A stretch of 42,652 bases of DNA from Intrasporangiaceae bacterium (GTDB lineage: Bacteria; Actinomycetota; Actinomycetes; Actinomycetales; Dermatophilaceae): the NCBI GenBank assembly GCA_012838445.1, contig DUPF01000149.1:1-42652 (forward strand), written 5' to 3'. Positions 25,574 to 34,911 of this stretch are shown here, piece by piece; positions within the stretch are counted from its first letter, which is position 1, and every line of letters starts with the position of its first letter. Below the pieces are notes generated by a model that did not search any database, was not told the DNA's origin, and was given only the letters and a program-made list of their open reading frames with translations. Made by a program: the position numbers and the translations under genes.

Positions 25574-26323
25574 GTGTTCTACTGGTTCCTCAAGGTCTTC
25601 GCCCTCGGGCCGATCCTGCGACTCTTCTTCCGACCGTGGGTCGAGGGAGCCGAGAACATCCCACGTGAAGGCGGGGCGATCCTCGCGAGCAACCACCTCT
25701 CGTTCAGCGACTCGATCTTCCTCCCGCTCGTCCTCGAGCGGCGGGTGACCTTCCTCGCCAAGGCCGACTACTTCACCGGCCGGGGGATCAAGGGCTGGCT
25801 CACCGCGACCTTCATGCGCGGGGTCGGGCAACTGCCGGTCGACCGCTCCGGGGGGAAGGCGAGCAACGCCGCCCTGAAGGCCGGGCTGAAGGTGCTGCGC
25901 CGCGGCGACCTGCTCGGCATCTACCCCGAGGGCACCCGCTCACCCGACGGGCGACTCTTCCGCGGCCGCACCGGCGTGGCCCGGCTCGCCCTGGAGGCCA
26001 AGGTCCCCGTCATCCCGGTCGTCATGGTCGGCACCGACGAGGCCCAACCGACCGGGCGGATCCTGCCCAAGATCACGCGGGTCGGGATCCGGATCGGCAC
26101 ACCGCTCGACTTCTCCCGCTACGAGGGGATGGAGGACGACCGGTTCGTGCTCCGCTCGGCCACCGACGAGATCCTCTACGAGCTGATGCGACTGTCCAAT
26201 CAGGAGTACGTCGACGAGTACGCCTCGACGATGAAGAACAAACTCAAGTCCATCTCGCGCACCCGGCCGCAGCACCGCCCACCCGACGGGGGGAACCCCG
26301 ATGTGGACCGCGCTGCGAGCTGA
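25574..26323 (+). CDS. plsC: 1-acyl-sn-glycerol-3-phosphate acyltransferase family protein
   Basis: 249 residues. It adds the second acyl chain to lysophosphatidic acid, or acylates a related lipid, at the membrane. The catalytic HxxxxD is NHLSFSDS (His41, Asp46); the glycerol-phosphate binding motif YPEGTRSPDG and VPVIPVVMVGTDEA follow. The N-terminal hydrophobic stretch anchors it. The Arg/Pro-rich tail overlaps the sensor kinase start by 23 nt, so the kinase pair may be co-expressed with it. Substrate specificity is not readable. Confidence 0.92.
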   Translation: MFYWFLKVFALGPILRLFFRPWVEGAENIPREGGAILASNHLSFSDSIFLPLVLERRVTFLAKADYFTGRGIKGWLTATFMRGVGQLPVDRSGGKASNAALKAGLKVLRRGDLLGIYPEGTRSPDGRLFRGRTGVARLALEAKVPVIPVVMVGTDEAQPTGRILPKITRVGIRIGTPLDFSRYEGMEDDRFVLRSATDEILYELMRLSNQEYVDEYASTMKNKLKSISRTRPQHRPPDGGNPDVDRAAS

Positions 26324-27464
26324 CCGCACCGGCCGCAGCGGCCGGCGCGAGCCCATCGTCGCGGTCGCATCCTGGGCCGGGTTGGACCTGTTCCGTCCGA
26401 TCGCCGCGCTGTATGCGGCCCAGCTCGCCTATCGCAGGCACGCCGAGATGGTCCGGCCCTGGCTCGCCGCGGTGATCATCGGGGTGCTGCTGCTGTGGAG
26501 CCTGGCCATGCTCCTCTATCGGAAGCGCACGGCCGTCACCATCGTCCTCGAGACGATCATCGCCGGCGGGGCGATCATCGCCTCGATGTTCGTCGACACC
26601 CCCGCGAACATCGCCGACGGCGTGCCCACCCTGCCGAGCATGTGGCCGGCCGGCACCGTCCTCGGTGCGGCCGTGCTCCTCGGGGTGCGCGGGGGGCTGC
26701 TCACCGCCGTGATCATCGGCGTCGCCGACCTGATCCACGTCGGGTTCGCGCCCACGTCGAACACCCTGCACAACATCGTCCTGCTGCTCCTCCTCGGCGG
26801 ACTGTTCGGCCTCGCCGTCGACCTCGCCCGCGACGGTCAACAGCGGCTCGAGGCGGTCCTCGCCGAACAGGAACGGTTGCGCGAGCGGGAGCGGCTCTCC
26901 CGGGCGGTGCACGACGGCGTCCTCCAGGCGCTGGCGTTCATCCACCGGCGCGGCACCGAGATCGGCGGCGAGAGTGCCGAACTCGCCGACCTCGCGGCCG
27001 AGCAGGAACGCTCCCTGCGGGAACTGGTCTCGCGCTCGCGAGCTCCGGCCGTTGGTCGTGGGGACGTCGACCTGCGGATCGGACTCGCCGAGCTCGAGGG
27101 GCCCGACATCACTGTCGTCACGCCCGCCGCTGCCGTCGTCGTCCCGCACCACACCGGCGAGGAGGTCCTCGCCGCCGTGCGCGCTGCCCTGGACAACGTC
27201 GCCCGGCACGCCGGGCCCGGAGCCCGGGCCTGGGTGCTCCTGGAGAGCACCCGCGGATCGGTCCGGGTCACCGTGCGCGACAACGGGACCGGGATGGCCG
27301 CCGAGCGTCTCGCCGAGGCCGAGGCCGAGGGTCGACTGGGAGCGACCCAGTCCATCCGGGCCCGGATGAGCGACCTCGGTGGGAGCGCGACGTGGCGGAG
27401 CCGCCCCGGTGCCGGGTGCACGGTCGTCCTCGACGTGCCCGTCGACGCACACCAGCCGATCTGA
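26301..27464 (+). CDS. macS: MacS-type sensor histidine kinase
   Basis: 387 residues. About five hydrophobic segments (residues 28-180) form a membrane sensor domain lacking any large extracellular loop, followed by a short coiled coil and the HisKA_3 motif RERLSRAVHDGVLQ with phospho-acceptor His204. The HATPase domain shows ALDNVARHA and VRDNGTGM. Architecture and neighbourhood match MacS of streptomycetes, which with MacR affects morphogenesis and membrane or lipoprotein homeostasis; the signal here is unknown. The response regulator follows after 13 nt. Confidence 0.9.
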   Translation: MWTALRADRTGRSGRREPIVAVASWAGLDLFRPIAALYAAQLAYRRHAEMVRPWLAAVIIGVLLLWSLAMLLYRKRTAVTIVLETIIAGGAIIASMFVDTPANIADGVPTLPSMWPAGTVLGAAVLLGVRGGLLTAVIIGVADLIHVGFAPTSNTLHNIVLLLLLGGLFGLAVDLARDGQQRLEAVLAEQERLRERERLSRAVHDGVLQALAFIHRRGTEIGGESAELADLAAEQERSLRELVSRSRAPAVGRGDVDLRIGLAELEGPDITVVTPAAAVVVPHHTGEEVLAAVRAALDNVARHAGPGARAWVLLESTRGSVRVTVRDNGTGMAAERLAEAEAEGRLGATQSIRARMSDLGGSATWRSRPGAGCTVVLDVPVDAHQPI

Positions 27465-27477
27465 GAGAGTGAACCCC

Positions 27478-28191
27478 GTGAGCCAGGAGCAGTCCGCCGA
27501 CGCGACCGAGTCCCCTGCGCAGCGGCCGACGACCGTCCTCGTCGCCGATGACCACCCGTTGTGGCTCGGGGCGCTGGAGCGTGACCTGAGCGCCGCCGGA
27601 CTCTCCGTGGTGGCGACGGCGGCGGACGGGCCGGCCACGGTGCGGCGCGCCAAGGCCACCCGTCCGGACGTCCTCGTCCTCGACCTCAACCTGCCCGACC
27701 TGCGGGGGGACGAGGTATGCCGGGCGCTCGGTGACCTGCCGACCCGGATCCTCATCCTCAGCGCCAGCGGGGAGCAGGCCGATGTCCTGGCCGCGATCAA
27801 GGCAGGAGCCACCGGATACCTCGTGAAGTCGGCGCACCCGGAGGAGATCGTCGAGGCGGTGCGCGCCACCGCCCGCGGCGAGGCGGTCTTCACCCCCGGA
27901 CTCGCCGGCCTCGTCCTCGGCGAGTTCACCCGGATGGCCGACGAGGACTCCCCGGAGGAGGAGGCCAGCGACGACCGGGCCAAGATCCCGGAACTGACCG
28001 ATCGCGAGATCGAGGTGCTGCGGCTCGTGGCCACCGGGATGTCCTACAAGGAGATCGCCGCCGAGCTCGTCATCTCGCACCGCACCGTGCAGAACCACGT
28101 CCAGAACACCCTCGGCAAACTGCACATGCACAACCGCGTCGAACTCGTCCGCTTCGCCATCGCCCGCGGCCTGGAGACCCCCGAGAGCTAA
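27478..28191 (+). CDS. macR: LuxR/NarL-type response regulator, partner of MacS
   Basis: 237 residues. The receiver domain has ADDHP near residue 23, phospho-acceptor Asp69 (VLVLDLNLPD) and Lys117 (GYLVKSA); an acidic linker (EEEASDD) leads to a LuxR helix-turn-helix (ELTDREIEVLRLVATGMSYKEIAAELVISHRTVQNHV). All signalling residues are intact. It sits 13 nt after the sensor kinase, making a standard two-component pair. A hairpin 63 nt after its stop may terminate the operon. Confidence 0.93.
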   Translation: MSQEQSADATESPAQRPTTVLVADDHPLWLGALERDLSAAGLSVVATAADGPATVRRAKATRPDVLVLDLNLPDLRGDEVCRALGDLPTRILILSASGEQADVLAAIKAGATGYLVKSAHPEEIVEAVRATARGEAVFTPGLAGLVLGEFTRMADEDSPEEEASDDRAKIPELTDREIEVLRLVATGMSYKEIAAELVISHRTVQNHVQNTLGKLHMHNRVELVRFAIARGLETPES

Positions 28192-28254
28192 CCCCCGCCC
28201 TTGCCCCCGCGCCGCCCCACCCGCCCTGCGGCGCTCCGCCCCCGTGCCCCGCAC

Positions 28255-28290
28255 GGGAGTTCTGCGGCAATATAGCGCCGCAGAACTCCC
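28255..28290 (+). terminator. Hairpin after macR, possible terminator
   Basis: A perfect 14-bp stem with an AATATAGC loop lies 63 nt after the macR stop. No T tract follows. It is one of two related palindromes in this gap, so it may instead be a repeat element. Confidence 0.5.
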
Positions 28291-28476
28291 CGACCGCCGC
28301 TGCTCGTGACGAACGCCGCAGGTGGCACGCAACGCCGCAGAACCCCGGTGCGCCGCATCGCGATCCTGCGGCGATATAGCGCCGCAGGATCCCCGTGCCC
28401 CGCACGGGGAGGGGCTGGGAGGGGCGGGGGTGCATACCGCCATCTGGGCTCGACTGCCCACAATCCGGACGCGAAC

Positions 28477-28482
28477 TATCCT
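28477..28482 (+). promoter_or_regulatory. Putative -10 element (TATCCT) for DAHP synthase
   Basis: TATCCT ends 7 nt before the GTG at 28490, again without room for a ribosome-binding site. Confidence 0.5.
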
Positions 28483-28489
28483 TGGCTCC

Positions 28490-29851
28490 GTGAGCACCAT
28501 CTCGACCGTGTCCTCGTTGACGGCCGCTGCCGTCACTTCCGACCTGCCGGCTGCCCAGCAGCCGGAGTGGCCCGACCCCGCTGCCCTGGAGCAGGCGGTG
28601 GCGACGCTCGCGACCTATCCGCCCCTCGTCTTCGCCGGCGAGTGCGACGTGCTGCGCACCCGGATGGCCTCCGCCGCCAAGGGTGAGGCCTTCGTCCTGC
28701 AGGGCGGGGACTGCGCCGAGACCTTCGCCGCGGCCACCGCCGACAACATCCGCGACCGGATCAAGACGATCCTGCAGATGGCGGCCGTGCTCACCTACGG
28801 CGCCTCGGTGCCGGTCGTCAAGGTCGGCCGACTCGCCGGCCAGTACGCCAAGCCTCGCTCGAGCACGACGGAGACCCGCGAGGGCGTCACCCTGCCGGCC
28901 TACCGCGGTGACATGGTCAACGACTTCGAGTTCACCGAGGCTGCCCGCACCCCCGACCCGCAGCGGTTGGTGCGCGCCTACCACGCGAGCAGCGCGACCC
29001 TCAACCTCGTGCGGGCCTTCACCCAGGGCGGTTTCGCCGACCTGCGGCATGTGCACGACTGGAACCGCGGCTTCGTCGCCAACTCCGCCAACGCCCGGTA
29101 CGAGCGCCTCGCCCGCGACATCGACAAGGCGATGAAGTTCATGGCCGCCTGCGGTGCCGAGTTCGACGCGATGCGGACCACCGAGTTCTTCGCCGCCCAC
29201 GAGGCGCTCATCCTCGACTACGAGCGGCCGCTGAGCCGGATCGACAGTCGCACCGGCGACCTCTACGACACCTCCGGCCACTTCATCTGGGTGGGGGAGC
29301 GGACCCGGCAACTCGATGGTGCCCACCTCGACTTCGTCTCCCGCATCCGCAACCCGATCGGCGTCAAGCTCTCCGAGAAGGCCGAGATCGACGATGTCCT
29401 GCGGATCATCGACCTGGTGGACCCGCAGCGGGAGCCGGGCCGCCTGACCTTCATCACCCGGATGGGTGCCGGCAACATCCGCGAGGCGCTGCCCCCGCTT
29501 GTCGAGCAGGTCACCGCCTCCGGCGCCGAGGTCACGTGGATCTGCGACCCGATGCACGGCAACACGTTCTCCTCGGCCTCCGGATACAAGACCCGCGACT
29601 TCGACGACGTCGTCGACGAGGTGCGCGGCTTCTTCGAGGTCCACGCGGGCCTGGGGACGGTTCCGGGCGGGTTGCACGTCGAGCTCACCGGCAACGACGT
29701 CACCGAGTGCATCGGTGGCTCGGAGCGGATCCTCGATGCCGACCTGAACAAGCGCTACGAGTCGGTATGCGACCCGCGCCTGAACCATCAGCAGAGCCTC
29801 GAACTGGCCTTCCTCGTCGCCGAGATGCTCAGCACGCCACCGGCCCGGTGA
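28490..29851 (+). CDS. aroG: Class II 3-deoxy-7-phosphoheptulonate (DAHP) synthase
   Basis: 453 residues. It condenses phosphoenolpyruvate and erythrose 4-phosphate, the first step of aromatic amino acid synthesis. Class II signatures are present: [56 protein letters not shown] and [18 protein letters not shown]. Size and sequence are close to mycobacterial AroG, whose activity is tuned by aromatic amino acids and chorismate mutase. GTG 28490 is favoured by the upstream TATCCT. The stop overlaps the aldolase gene by 4 nt. Confidence 0.95.
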   Translation: MSTISTVSSLTAAAVTSDLPAAQQPEWPDPAALEQAVATLATYPPLVFAGECDVLRTRMASAAKGEAFVLQGGDCAETFAAATADNIRDRIKTILQMAAVLTYGASVPVVKVGRLAGQYAKPRSSTTETREGVTLPAYRGDMVNDFEFTEAARTPDPQRLVRAYHASSATLNLVRAFTQGGFADLRHVHDWNRGFVANSANARYERLARDIDKAMKFMAACGAEFDAMRTTEFFAAHEALILDYERPLSRIDSRTGDLYDTSGHFIWVGERTRQLDGAHLDFVSRIRNPIGVKLSEKAEIDDVLRIIDLVDPQREPGRLTFITRMGAGNIREALPPLVEQVTASGAEVTWICDPMHGNTFSSASGYKTRDFDDVVDEVRGFFEVHAGLGTVPGGLHVELTGNDVTECIGGSERILDADLNKRYESVCDPRLNHQQSLELAFLVAEMLSTPPAR

Positions 29852-30891
29852 GCCGCTTCCGCGCGGATCTGCTCTCCGACACCATCACCGCCCCGAGCGC
29901 GGGGATGCGCGCTGCGATGGCGGCGGCGGAGGTCGGGGACGACGTCTTCGGTGAGGACCCGAGCGTGCGTGCCCTCGAGGAGCGGGTCGCCGGGATGCTC
30001 GGTCACGAGGCGGGGCTGTTCACCCCGACCGGGAGCCTGGCCAACCAGCTCGGGCTGCGCCTGCATGTCCGGCCCGGTCAGGAGCTGCTCAGCGACGCCG
30101 GTGCACACGTCGTGCGGGCCGAACTCGGTGCCGCCGCGGTCTTCTCGGGGATCACCTCTCGCACCTGGTCCGCCCCGGCCGGGCGGCTCGACCCTGAGGC
30201 GGCGCTCGAGCTGGCCCAGGTCGGGGTCGGTCCCTACCAGGTCGAGACCGCGCTCGTCGTCGTCGAGAACACCCACAACTTCGGTGGCGGCACCATCCAG
30301 CCGATCGACAGCATCCGTCGGCTCCGTTCGGCCACAACCGATCTCGGCATCGCCACACACCTCGACGGCGCCCGGTTGTGGAACGCCCACGTCGCGACCG
30401 GCACCTCCCTGGCCGACTACGGCACCTTGTTCGACACGGTGAGCGTCTGTCTGTCCAAGGGGCTCGGCGCGCCGGTCGGGTCGGTCCTCGTCGGCAGTGC
30501 GGAAGCGATGGCCGAGGCCCGGGTGTGGCGCAAGCGGTACGGCGCCGGGATGCGTCAGGCGGGTGTGCTCGCCGCTGCCGGTCTGTATGCGTTGGATCAC
30601 CACATCGAGCGACTCGCCGACGATCATGGTCGGGCCAGGCGGTTCGCTGCCGCGGTGGCCGAGGTTGCGCCGGGAGTGGTCGACCCGGGCGGGGTCGAGA
30701 CGAACATCGTCATGCTCGACGTGGCCGCCCACAGGGTGGATCCGCGTGCCGCCGTGGCTGCGCTGGGGGAGCGTTCCGTGCGGGTCTACGCGGTCGATTC
30801 CCGCCGGTTGCGCTGTGTCTGGCACCTCGATGTCGATGACGCGGCGACCGATCTGGCCGTCGCGGCGGTGCGTGAGCTCCTCGGCCACTGA
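29848..30891 (+). CDS. ltaE: Low-specificity L-threonine aldolase / beta-eliminating lyase family
   Basis: 347 residues. A PLP fold-type I enzyme that splits threonine or allo-threonine to glycine and acetaldehyde. [14 protein letters not shown] at the N-terminus, [19 protein letters not shown] (Asp173 for the pyridine nitrogen) and the Schiff-base Lys204 in [12 protein letters not shown] are all present. GTG at 29848 overlaps the DAHP synthase stop, so it is translationally coupled, an unexplained pairing of pathways. It is complete, in contrast to the lysine-free PLP-fold protein at the start of the window. Confidence 0.92.
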   Translation: MSRFRADLLSDTITAPSAGMRAAMAAAEVGDDVFGEDPSVRALEERVAGMLGHEAGLFTPTGSLANQLGLRLHVRPGQELLSDAGAHVVRAELGAAAVFSGITSRTWSAPAGRLDPEAALELAQVGVGPYQVETALVVVENTHNFGGGTIQPIDSIRRLRSATTDLGIATHLDGARLWNAHVATGTSLADYGTLFDTVSVCLSKGLGAPVGSVLVGSAEAMAEARVWRKRYGAGMRQAGVLAAAGLYALDHHIERLADDHGRARRFAAAVAEVAPGVVDPGGVETNIVMLDVAAHRVDPRAAVAALGERSVRVYAVDSRRLRCVWHLDVDDAATDLAVAAVRELLGH

Positions 30892-30909
30892 CGGCCCGGC
30901 TGCCCGGGG

Positions 30910-31836
30910 CTAGGGAGCCTCGTGGTGCAGCGCCTCCACCGGTGGGTCCTGGGCAGCACTGGCCCGCGGCCGGCGTCGCGGCGCGAGTTCGACAAGATAC
31001 ATCGCCGACACCACGAGCGAGCCGCCGATCAGCATCCGGGAGGTGAGCGACTCCCCACCGAAGAGGACCGCGAACAGCGCCGCGAACACCGGTTCGAGGG
31101 CCATGACGATCGCCGCTCGGGCCGCGGTCAGATGGGCCTGGGCCCAGGTCTGGGCCCACAGGCAGAAGGCTCCGGAGATCAGCGCCATGTAGAGCAGTGA
31201 GAGCCATCCGCCGCTCGTGCCGGGCACGGTGATCCCGCCGGGCACGGACGCGACGACGCACACGACGGCGATGACGATCGCCTGCATCGTGGCGAGGCCG
31301 ACCGCTGAGTGGACGCTCGCATACCGCCCCAGGCCGATGATGTGGAGGGCATAGATCGCGGCCGCGACGAGGGTGAGCAGTTCCCCGTAGCCGAGGGCGA
31401 ACCCACGCAGCGACAGCACCCCGATGCCGGCCATGGCGAGGAAGGCGGCGGTCCAGACCCGGCCCGGGATCCGGTCGCGCAGGATCACCGCCGCGAGGAT
31501 CGGGGTGAGCACGACATAGCTGCCGGTGATGAACCCGGACACGGAGGCGTCGGTATGCGCGAGTCCGATCGTCTGCAGGATCTGGGCCACCCCGTAGATC
31601 GCCCCGAGCCCGACCCCGACGCGTACCTCCCTGCGGGTCAGGGCACGCAGGTGCCGCCAGAACACCAGCGCCATGACGGCGGCCGCGATGGTGAACCGGA
31701 CGGCGAGGAAGTCGGTCGCCGGAACGGTCGCGACGAGGTCCTTGATGAGGAAGAACGTCGAACCCCACACCATCGTGACGATGATGAGGAGGAAGGTCGC
31801 CATCCCGGTGCGGGGGCGAACAGTGTCGGCAGGCAC
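30910..31836 (-). CDS. EamA/DMT superfamily transporter
   Basis: 308 residues with ten predicted membrane helices arranged as two EamA repeats; the first starts FLLIIVTMVWGSTFFLIKDLV, the second around GYGELLTLVAAAIYALHIIGLGRYA. FAALFAVLFGGESLTSRMLIGG near the end is typical. Family members export metabolites or amino acids; the substrate is unknown. The start is GTG at 31836, with TAGTGT six nt upstream. It converges on the threonine aldolase gene, 18 nt apart. Confidence 0.9.
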   Translation of the reverse strand: MPADTVRPRTGMATFLLIIVTMVWGSTFFLIKDLVATVPATDFLAVRFTIAAAVMALVFWRHLRALTRREVRVGVGLGAIYGVAQILQTIGLAHTDASVSGFITGSYVVLTPILAAVILRDRIPGRVWTAAFLAMAGIGVLSLRGFALGYGELLTLVAAAIYALHIIGLGRYASVHSAVGLATMQAIVIAVVCVVASVPGGITVPGTSGGWLSLLYMALISGAFCLWAQTWAQAHLTAARAAIVMALEPVFAALFAVLFGGESLTSRMLIGGSLVVSAMYLVELAPRRRPRASAAQDPPVEALHHEAP

Positions 31837-31842
31837 GCCGAA

Positions 31843-31848
31843 ACACTA
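31843..31848 (-). promoter_or_regulatory. Putative -10 element (TAGTGT) for the EamA transporter
   Basis: On the minus strand TAGTGT ends 6 nt before the GTG start, just downstream of the kinase stop codon, so the transporter may be transcribed separately from the kinase. Confidence 0.45.
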
Positions 31849-31852
31849 CGGG

Positions 31853-33754
31853 TCAGACGACGGTGATGGTGATCGTGCTCCCGATGCGGACCCGGGTGCC
31901 GGGTTTGACGCTCTGTCCGTGGACCGTGTCGAAGATCGTCCCCAGCGGCCGTTTGACCTCGACCTCGAGCCCGAGGCCCTTCAGGATCCGCTCGGCCTCG
32001 GCCCGCTGTTTGCCGACGACGTTGACGACCTCGACGAGTTGCGGACCCTTGGACGGGGTAATCGTCACGGTGTCCCCGCGGAACAGGGTGCCGTCCTTCG
32101 GGTTCTGCGAGATGACGTTGCCGCTGGCGACGGTGTCGCTGAACTGTGCCTCGGCGACGCTGACCTTCAGGTCCCGGTCCTCGATGGTCTTCGTCGCAGC
32201 GTCGACGGAGGTGCCGACGACGGAGGGGACCTCGATCGGCTCTCGGCCCTTGCTCACGACGATGTTGACCGCCTCGCCGCGTTTGAGTGGGGCGCCGGCC
32301 TCGGGGTCGGTGGACAGGATCGTGCCGGCGGCGACGGTCTCGGAGTATGCCTCGCTCACGTCGCCCAGCGTCAGTTTGGTCTCCTCGAGGGTCTTCCTCG
32401 CCGCGTCGGCCGGGGTGTCGACGAGCGTGGGCACTGCGAACCGTTCCGGCCCCTTCGACACCCGCACGGTGACGTCCGTGCCACGTCGCTGCTCGACCCC
32501 GCCGAGCGGGTCGGTCGAGACGACGTACCCGACCGGGATGCTCTCGTCGTGGACGTCCTCGCGCACCGCCTCGAGGTCGGCTGCCGCGAGCGCGCTCTTG
32601 GCCTCCTCGAAGGTCAGGTCCTGACCGATCTGCGGCACGGTGGTCGGGGAGCCCGGTCCGGCCAGGTAGTACCACCCGGCATAGCCGCCCGCACCGAGGA
32701 CGGTGAGCAGGACCAGCGCGAGGAGGAGTCGCAGCCCGGTGCGCCGCCGCGGCCCGGCGAACTGCGTCGGATGCTGCGCCCGCTGCGGCACCACGTCGCC
32801 GGAGGGTCGGACCACGAGCGGGGCGATCGGGGTGTCGCCGCCGAGGGCCTGGGTCGGGGTGTGGGTGTATGCCTCGCTCTCGGCCCGTTCGACCGGCCGG
32901 TCGTCGAGTTCCCCGGCCGAGAGTCGGGACCTGGTCGAGCGGATCAGGTGACCGAGGGCGTTGCCGTCGGCGGGGCGTTCCATCGGGTCGCGGGAGGTGG
33001 TCAGGTCGACGAGCGCGTCGAGGGCGGCGGGCAGGCCGGGGACGATGTCGGACGGGACGGGAACGCCGCGGTGCACATGCTGGTAGGCGACGTACATGGG
33101 GTTGTCGCCGGTGAATGCCTTTGTGCCGGTGAGCATCTCGTAGATCACCAGGCCGGCGGCATAGATGTCGCTGCGGGCGTCGGCCTGTCCGGTCTCGACC
33201 TGCTCTGGTGCCAGGTAGGAGACGGTGCCGAGGAGGGACCCGGTCGCCGAGGTGGCGGTCTCGGAGGTGACCGCGCGGGCCAGGCCGAAGTCGGTCACCT
33301 TGACGACCCCGTCGTCGCGGATGATGACGTTCTCGGGTTTGATGTCCCGGTGGATCAACCCGGCCTCGTGGGCGGCGGCCAGGGCTGCCGCCAGAGGAGC
33401 CGCGATGTCGAGGGCGGCTCGGGGGGAGAGCGCCCCGTCCTCGTCGAGGATCTGACGCAGCGTGCGACCGCGGACCAGTTCCATGACCAGGAAGATCCGG
33501 CCGTCGTCCTCGCCCTGGTCGTGGACGGCGACGATGTTCGGGTGGGAGAGTCGGGCGGCGGCCCGGGCCTCTCGGCCGAACCGGGCCACGTAGGTGTCAT
33601 CGGCGGCCAGCGCCGGATGCATAACCTTGAGGGCGACGTGCCGGTCCAGGCGGGTGTCCAGGGCCTCGAAGACCGTCGCCATGCCACCTCGAGCGATGTG
33701 CTCGATGATGCGATAGCGACCGTCGACCAGGTCGCCCGGCGTGAAGACGGACAC
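31853..33754 (-). CDS. PASTA-domain serine/threonine protein kinase
   Basis: 633 residues. The cytoplasmic kinase (about 12-280) has the glycine loop ARGGMATVFEA, catalytic Lys in VALKVM, HRDIKPEN, DFG and an activation loop rich in Thr/Ser (TSETATSATGS). A basic linker leads to a single membrane helix (about 338-363), then four extracellular PASTA repeats to the C-terminus, which bind peptidoglycan or muropeptides. It probably couples wall state to growth. Start GTG 33754 fits the TAGGAT element. Mycobacterial PknL has a similar neighbourhood (aroG, Rv2175c) but lacks PASTA repeats. Confidence 0.95.
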   Translation of the reverse strand: MSVFTPGDLVDGRYRIIEHIARGGMATVFEALDTRLDRHVALKVMHPALAADDTYVARFGREARAAARLSHPNIVAVHDQGEDDGRIFLVMELVRGRTLRQILDEDGALSPRAALDIAAPLAAALAAAHEAGLIHRDIKPENVIIRDDGVVKVTDFGLARAVTSETATSATGSLLGTVSYLAPEQVETGQADARSDIYAAGLVIYEMLTGTKAFTGDNPMYVAYQHVHRGVPVPSDIVPGLPAALDALVDLTTSRDPMERPADGNALGHLIRSTRSRLSAGELDDRPVERAESEAYTHTPTQALGGDTPIAPLVVRPSGDVVPQRAQHPTQFAGPRRRTGLRLLLALVLLTVLGAGGYAGWYYLAGPGSPTTVPQIGQDLTFEEAKSALAAADLEAVREDVHDESIPVGYVVSTDPLGGVEQRRGTDVTVRVSKGPERFAVPTLVDTPADAARKTLEETKLTLGDVSEAYSETVAAGTILSTDPEAGAPLKRGEAVNIVVSKGREPIEVPSVVGTSVDAATKTIEDRDLKVSVAEAQFSDTVASGNVISQNPKDGTLFRGDTVTITPSKGPQLVEVVNVVGKQRAEAERILKGLGLEVEVKRPLGTIFDTVHGQSVKPGTRVRIGSTITITVV

Positions 33755-33761
33755 CCTTGTG

Positions 33762-33767
33762 ATCCTA
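33762..33767 (-). promoter_or_regulatory. Putative -10 element (TAGGAT) for the PASTA kinase
   Basis: On the minus strand TAGGAT ends 7 nt before the GTG at 33754. It lies in the 43-nt gap after the transglycosylase gene, so the kinase may have its own leaderless promoter. Confidence 0.5.
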
Positions 33768-33797
33768 CGGACGCTCGTTGCGGTCACCGTGCACGAC

Positions 33798-34805
33798 TCA
33801 CTGATACTTGGTCCGCAGCGCCTGGATGTTGCGGATGTAGGACCGGGTGTCGCGGTACATGCCGTTCTTGCGGACCGAGGCCAGCCCCTGGTAGTAGCCG
33901 GCGAGCGCCATCTCCTCGTTCTTGGTCGAGCGCAGCAGCGAGCGCAGGATGGCGACACCGGCGGTGACGTTGTCCTCGGCGTCAAGCAGGTTGAGTTTGC
34001 GACCGACCATCTGTCCGGCCCAGTCCCCGGAGGAGGGGATGACCTGCATGATGCCGATCGCGTTGGCGACCGAGACTTGACGCTGGTTGAAACCCGATTC
34101 CTGGTGGGCGATGGCCAGGGCGAGGGCCGGGTCGACCCCGTGCTTCTTCGCGGTGGCGACGATGAGTTCCTTGGCCTGGTCCCTGGTCGGGACCGACATC
34201 GAGGCGAGCAGTTCGTGGTTCTTGCGGGCCGCGGCCACGGTCGTCGTCGGGAAGTGGCTCGCGGAGTAGCCGCCCGAGTTGAACTTCGTGCTCATCTCCG
34301 GCTGGGGGACCGGTTTGGGTGCTGGTTTCCTGCTCGAGGCGGCCTTGGCGGCGGTCTTGCCGTCGGTGGGCACGCGCAGCTTCTGGCCGACCCGGATGGT
34401 GGCGGAGACGCTGATCCTGTTCAGTTGGGCGATCGCCCGGGCGGTGGTCTTGTGCCGTTGTGCGATGCCGATCAGGGTGTCGCCGGCTCGGACCGTGTAG
34501 GTCGTCGTGGTCGGTGCCGCAGCGGGTTTGGCGGCGGGGGCGGCAGGTTTGGCGGTGCTCTTCGGCGCGGTGGCGGGGCCGGGCACCTGGAGCTGCTGTC
34601 CCGGGCGGATGAGTCGGCCGCCGTTGGGCAGTTTGTTCCGGGCGACGAGAGCGGACACGGTCGTGTGGTGCCGCTGGGCGATCGTGTAGAGACTGTCACC
34701 GCTCTTGACGACGTAGGTGCCCCAGCCGGCGCCGGCCGAGGTCGGGGCCTGGGTCGTGGCCACGGGCGCAAGGGTCGGGGGAGGTGTCGCGACGACAGGC
34801 GTCAT
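33798..34805 (-). CDS. LysM-LysM lytic transglycosylase (SLT domain)
   Basis: 335 residues. Two LysM peptidoglycan-binding repeats (about 30-75, YVVKSGDSLYTIAQRH; and 98-145, YTVRAGDTLIGIAQRH) are joined by Pro/Ala/Lys linkers to a C-terminal SLT domain (about 210-335) with the catalytic Glu in AHQESGFN and GIMQVIPSSG. It should cut peptidoglycan glycan strands. The ATG at 34805 has a good CAGGAG site, yet no signal peptide or membrane helix follows, and only 106 nt separate it from the divergent gene. Export is therefore unexplained. It lies just upstream of the PASTA kinase on the same strand. Confidence 0.88.
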   Translation of the reverse strand: MTPVVATPPPTLAPVATTQAPTSAGAGWGTYVVKSGDSLYTIAQRHHTTVSALVARNKLPNGGRLIRPGQQLQVPGPATAPKSTAKPAAPAAKPAAAPTTTTYTVRAGDTLIGIAQRHKTTARAIAQLNRISVSATIRVGQKLRVPTDGKTAAKAASSRKPAPKPVPQPEMSTKFNSGGYSASHFPTTTVAAARKNHELLASMSVPTRDQAKELIVATAKKHGVDPALALAIAHQESGFNQRQVSVANAIGIMQVIPSSGDWAGQMVGRKLNLLDAEDNVTAGVAILRSLLRSTKNEEMALAGYYQGLASVRKNGMYRDTRSYIRNIQALRTKYQ

Positions 34806-34897
34806 GGATACTCCTGTGGCAGGTGTGACGGATGTGATAGATGAGAAGAACTTACCGCACGACAGCCGGTCGTGGCGGGAGACCACGCTGATCCGCG

Positions 34898-34903
34898 TAC
34901 GCT
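34898..34903 (+). promoter_or_regulatory. Putative -10 element (TACGCT) for the Rv2175c-type gene
   Basis: TACGCT ends 8 nt before the GTG at 34912, in the divergent region shared with the transglycosylase gene. Confidence 0.5.
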
Positions 34904-34911
34904 GGGGTGCT

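Larger units (their letters stand above)
28192..28489. repeat. Gene-free interval with two pairs of related palindromes (REP-like)
   Basis: Two hairpins share a CTGCGGC stem and an RATATAGC loop: 28255-28290 (14-bp stem) and 28362-28391 (11-bp stem). Each abuts a copy of CCCGTGC-CCC-GCACGGG (28241-28257 and 28391-28409), placed as mirror images. AACGCCGCAG also occurs twice between them (28312-28321 and 28331-28340). The first hairpin could terminate macR. The rest of the interval is C-rich or G-rich and carries no gene I recognise. Confidence 0.75.

Noticed and set aside
28192-28489. Small coding genes in the palindrome interval
   Set aside because: The open frames there only read through the repeats (repeated Arg/Tyr/Ala strings), with no ribosome site or known domain.
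33755-33985. N-terminal extension of the PASTA kinase to 33985
   Set aside because: The extension is low-complexity, overlaps the transglycosylase gene in another frame, and the kinase domain starts a few residues after GTG 33754, which has a fitting -10 element.
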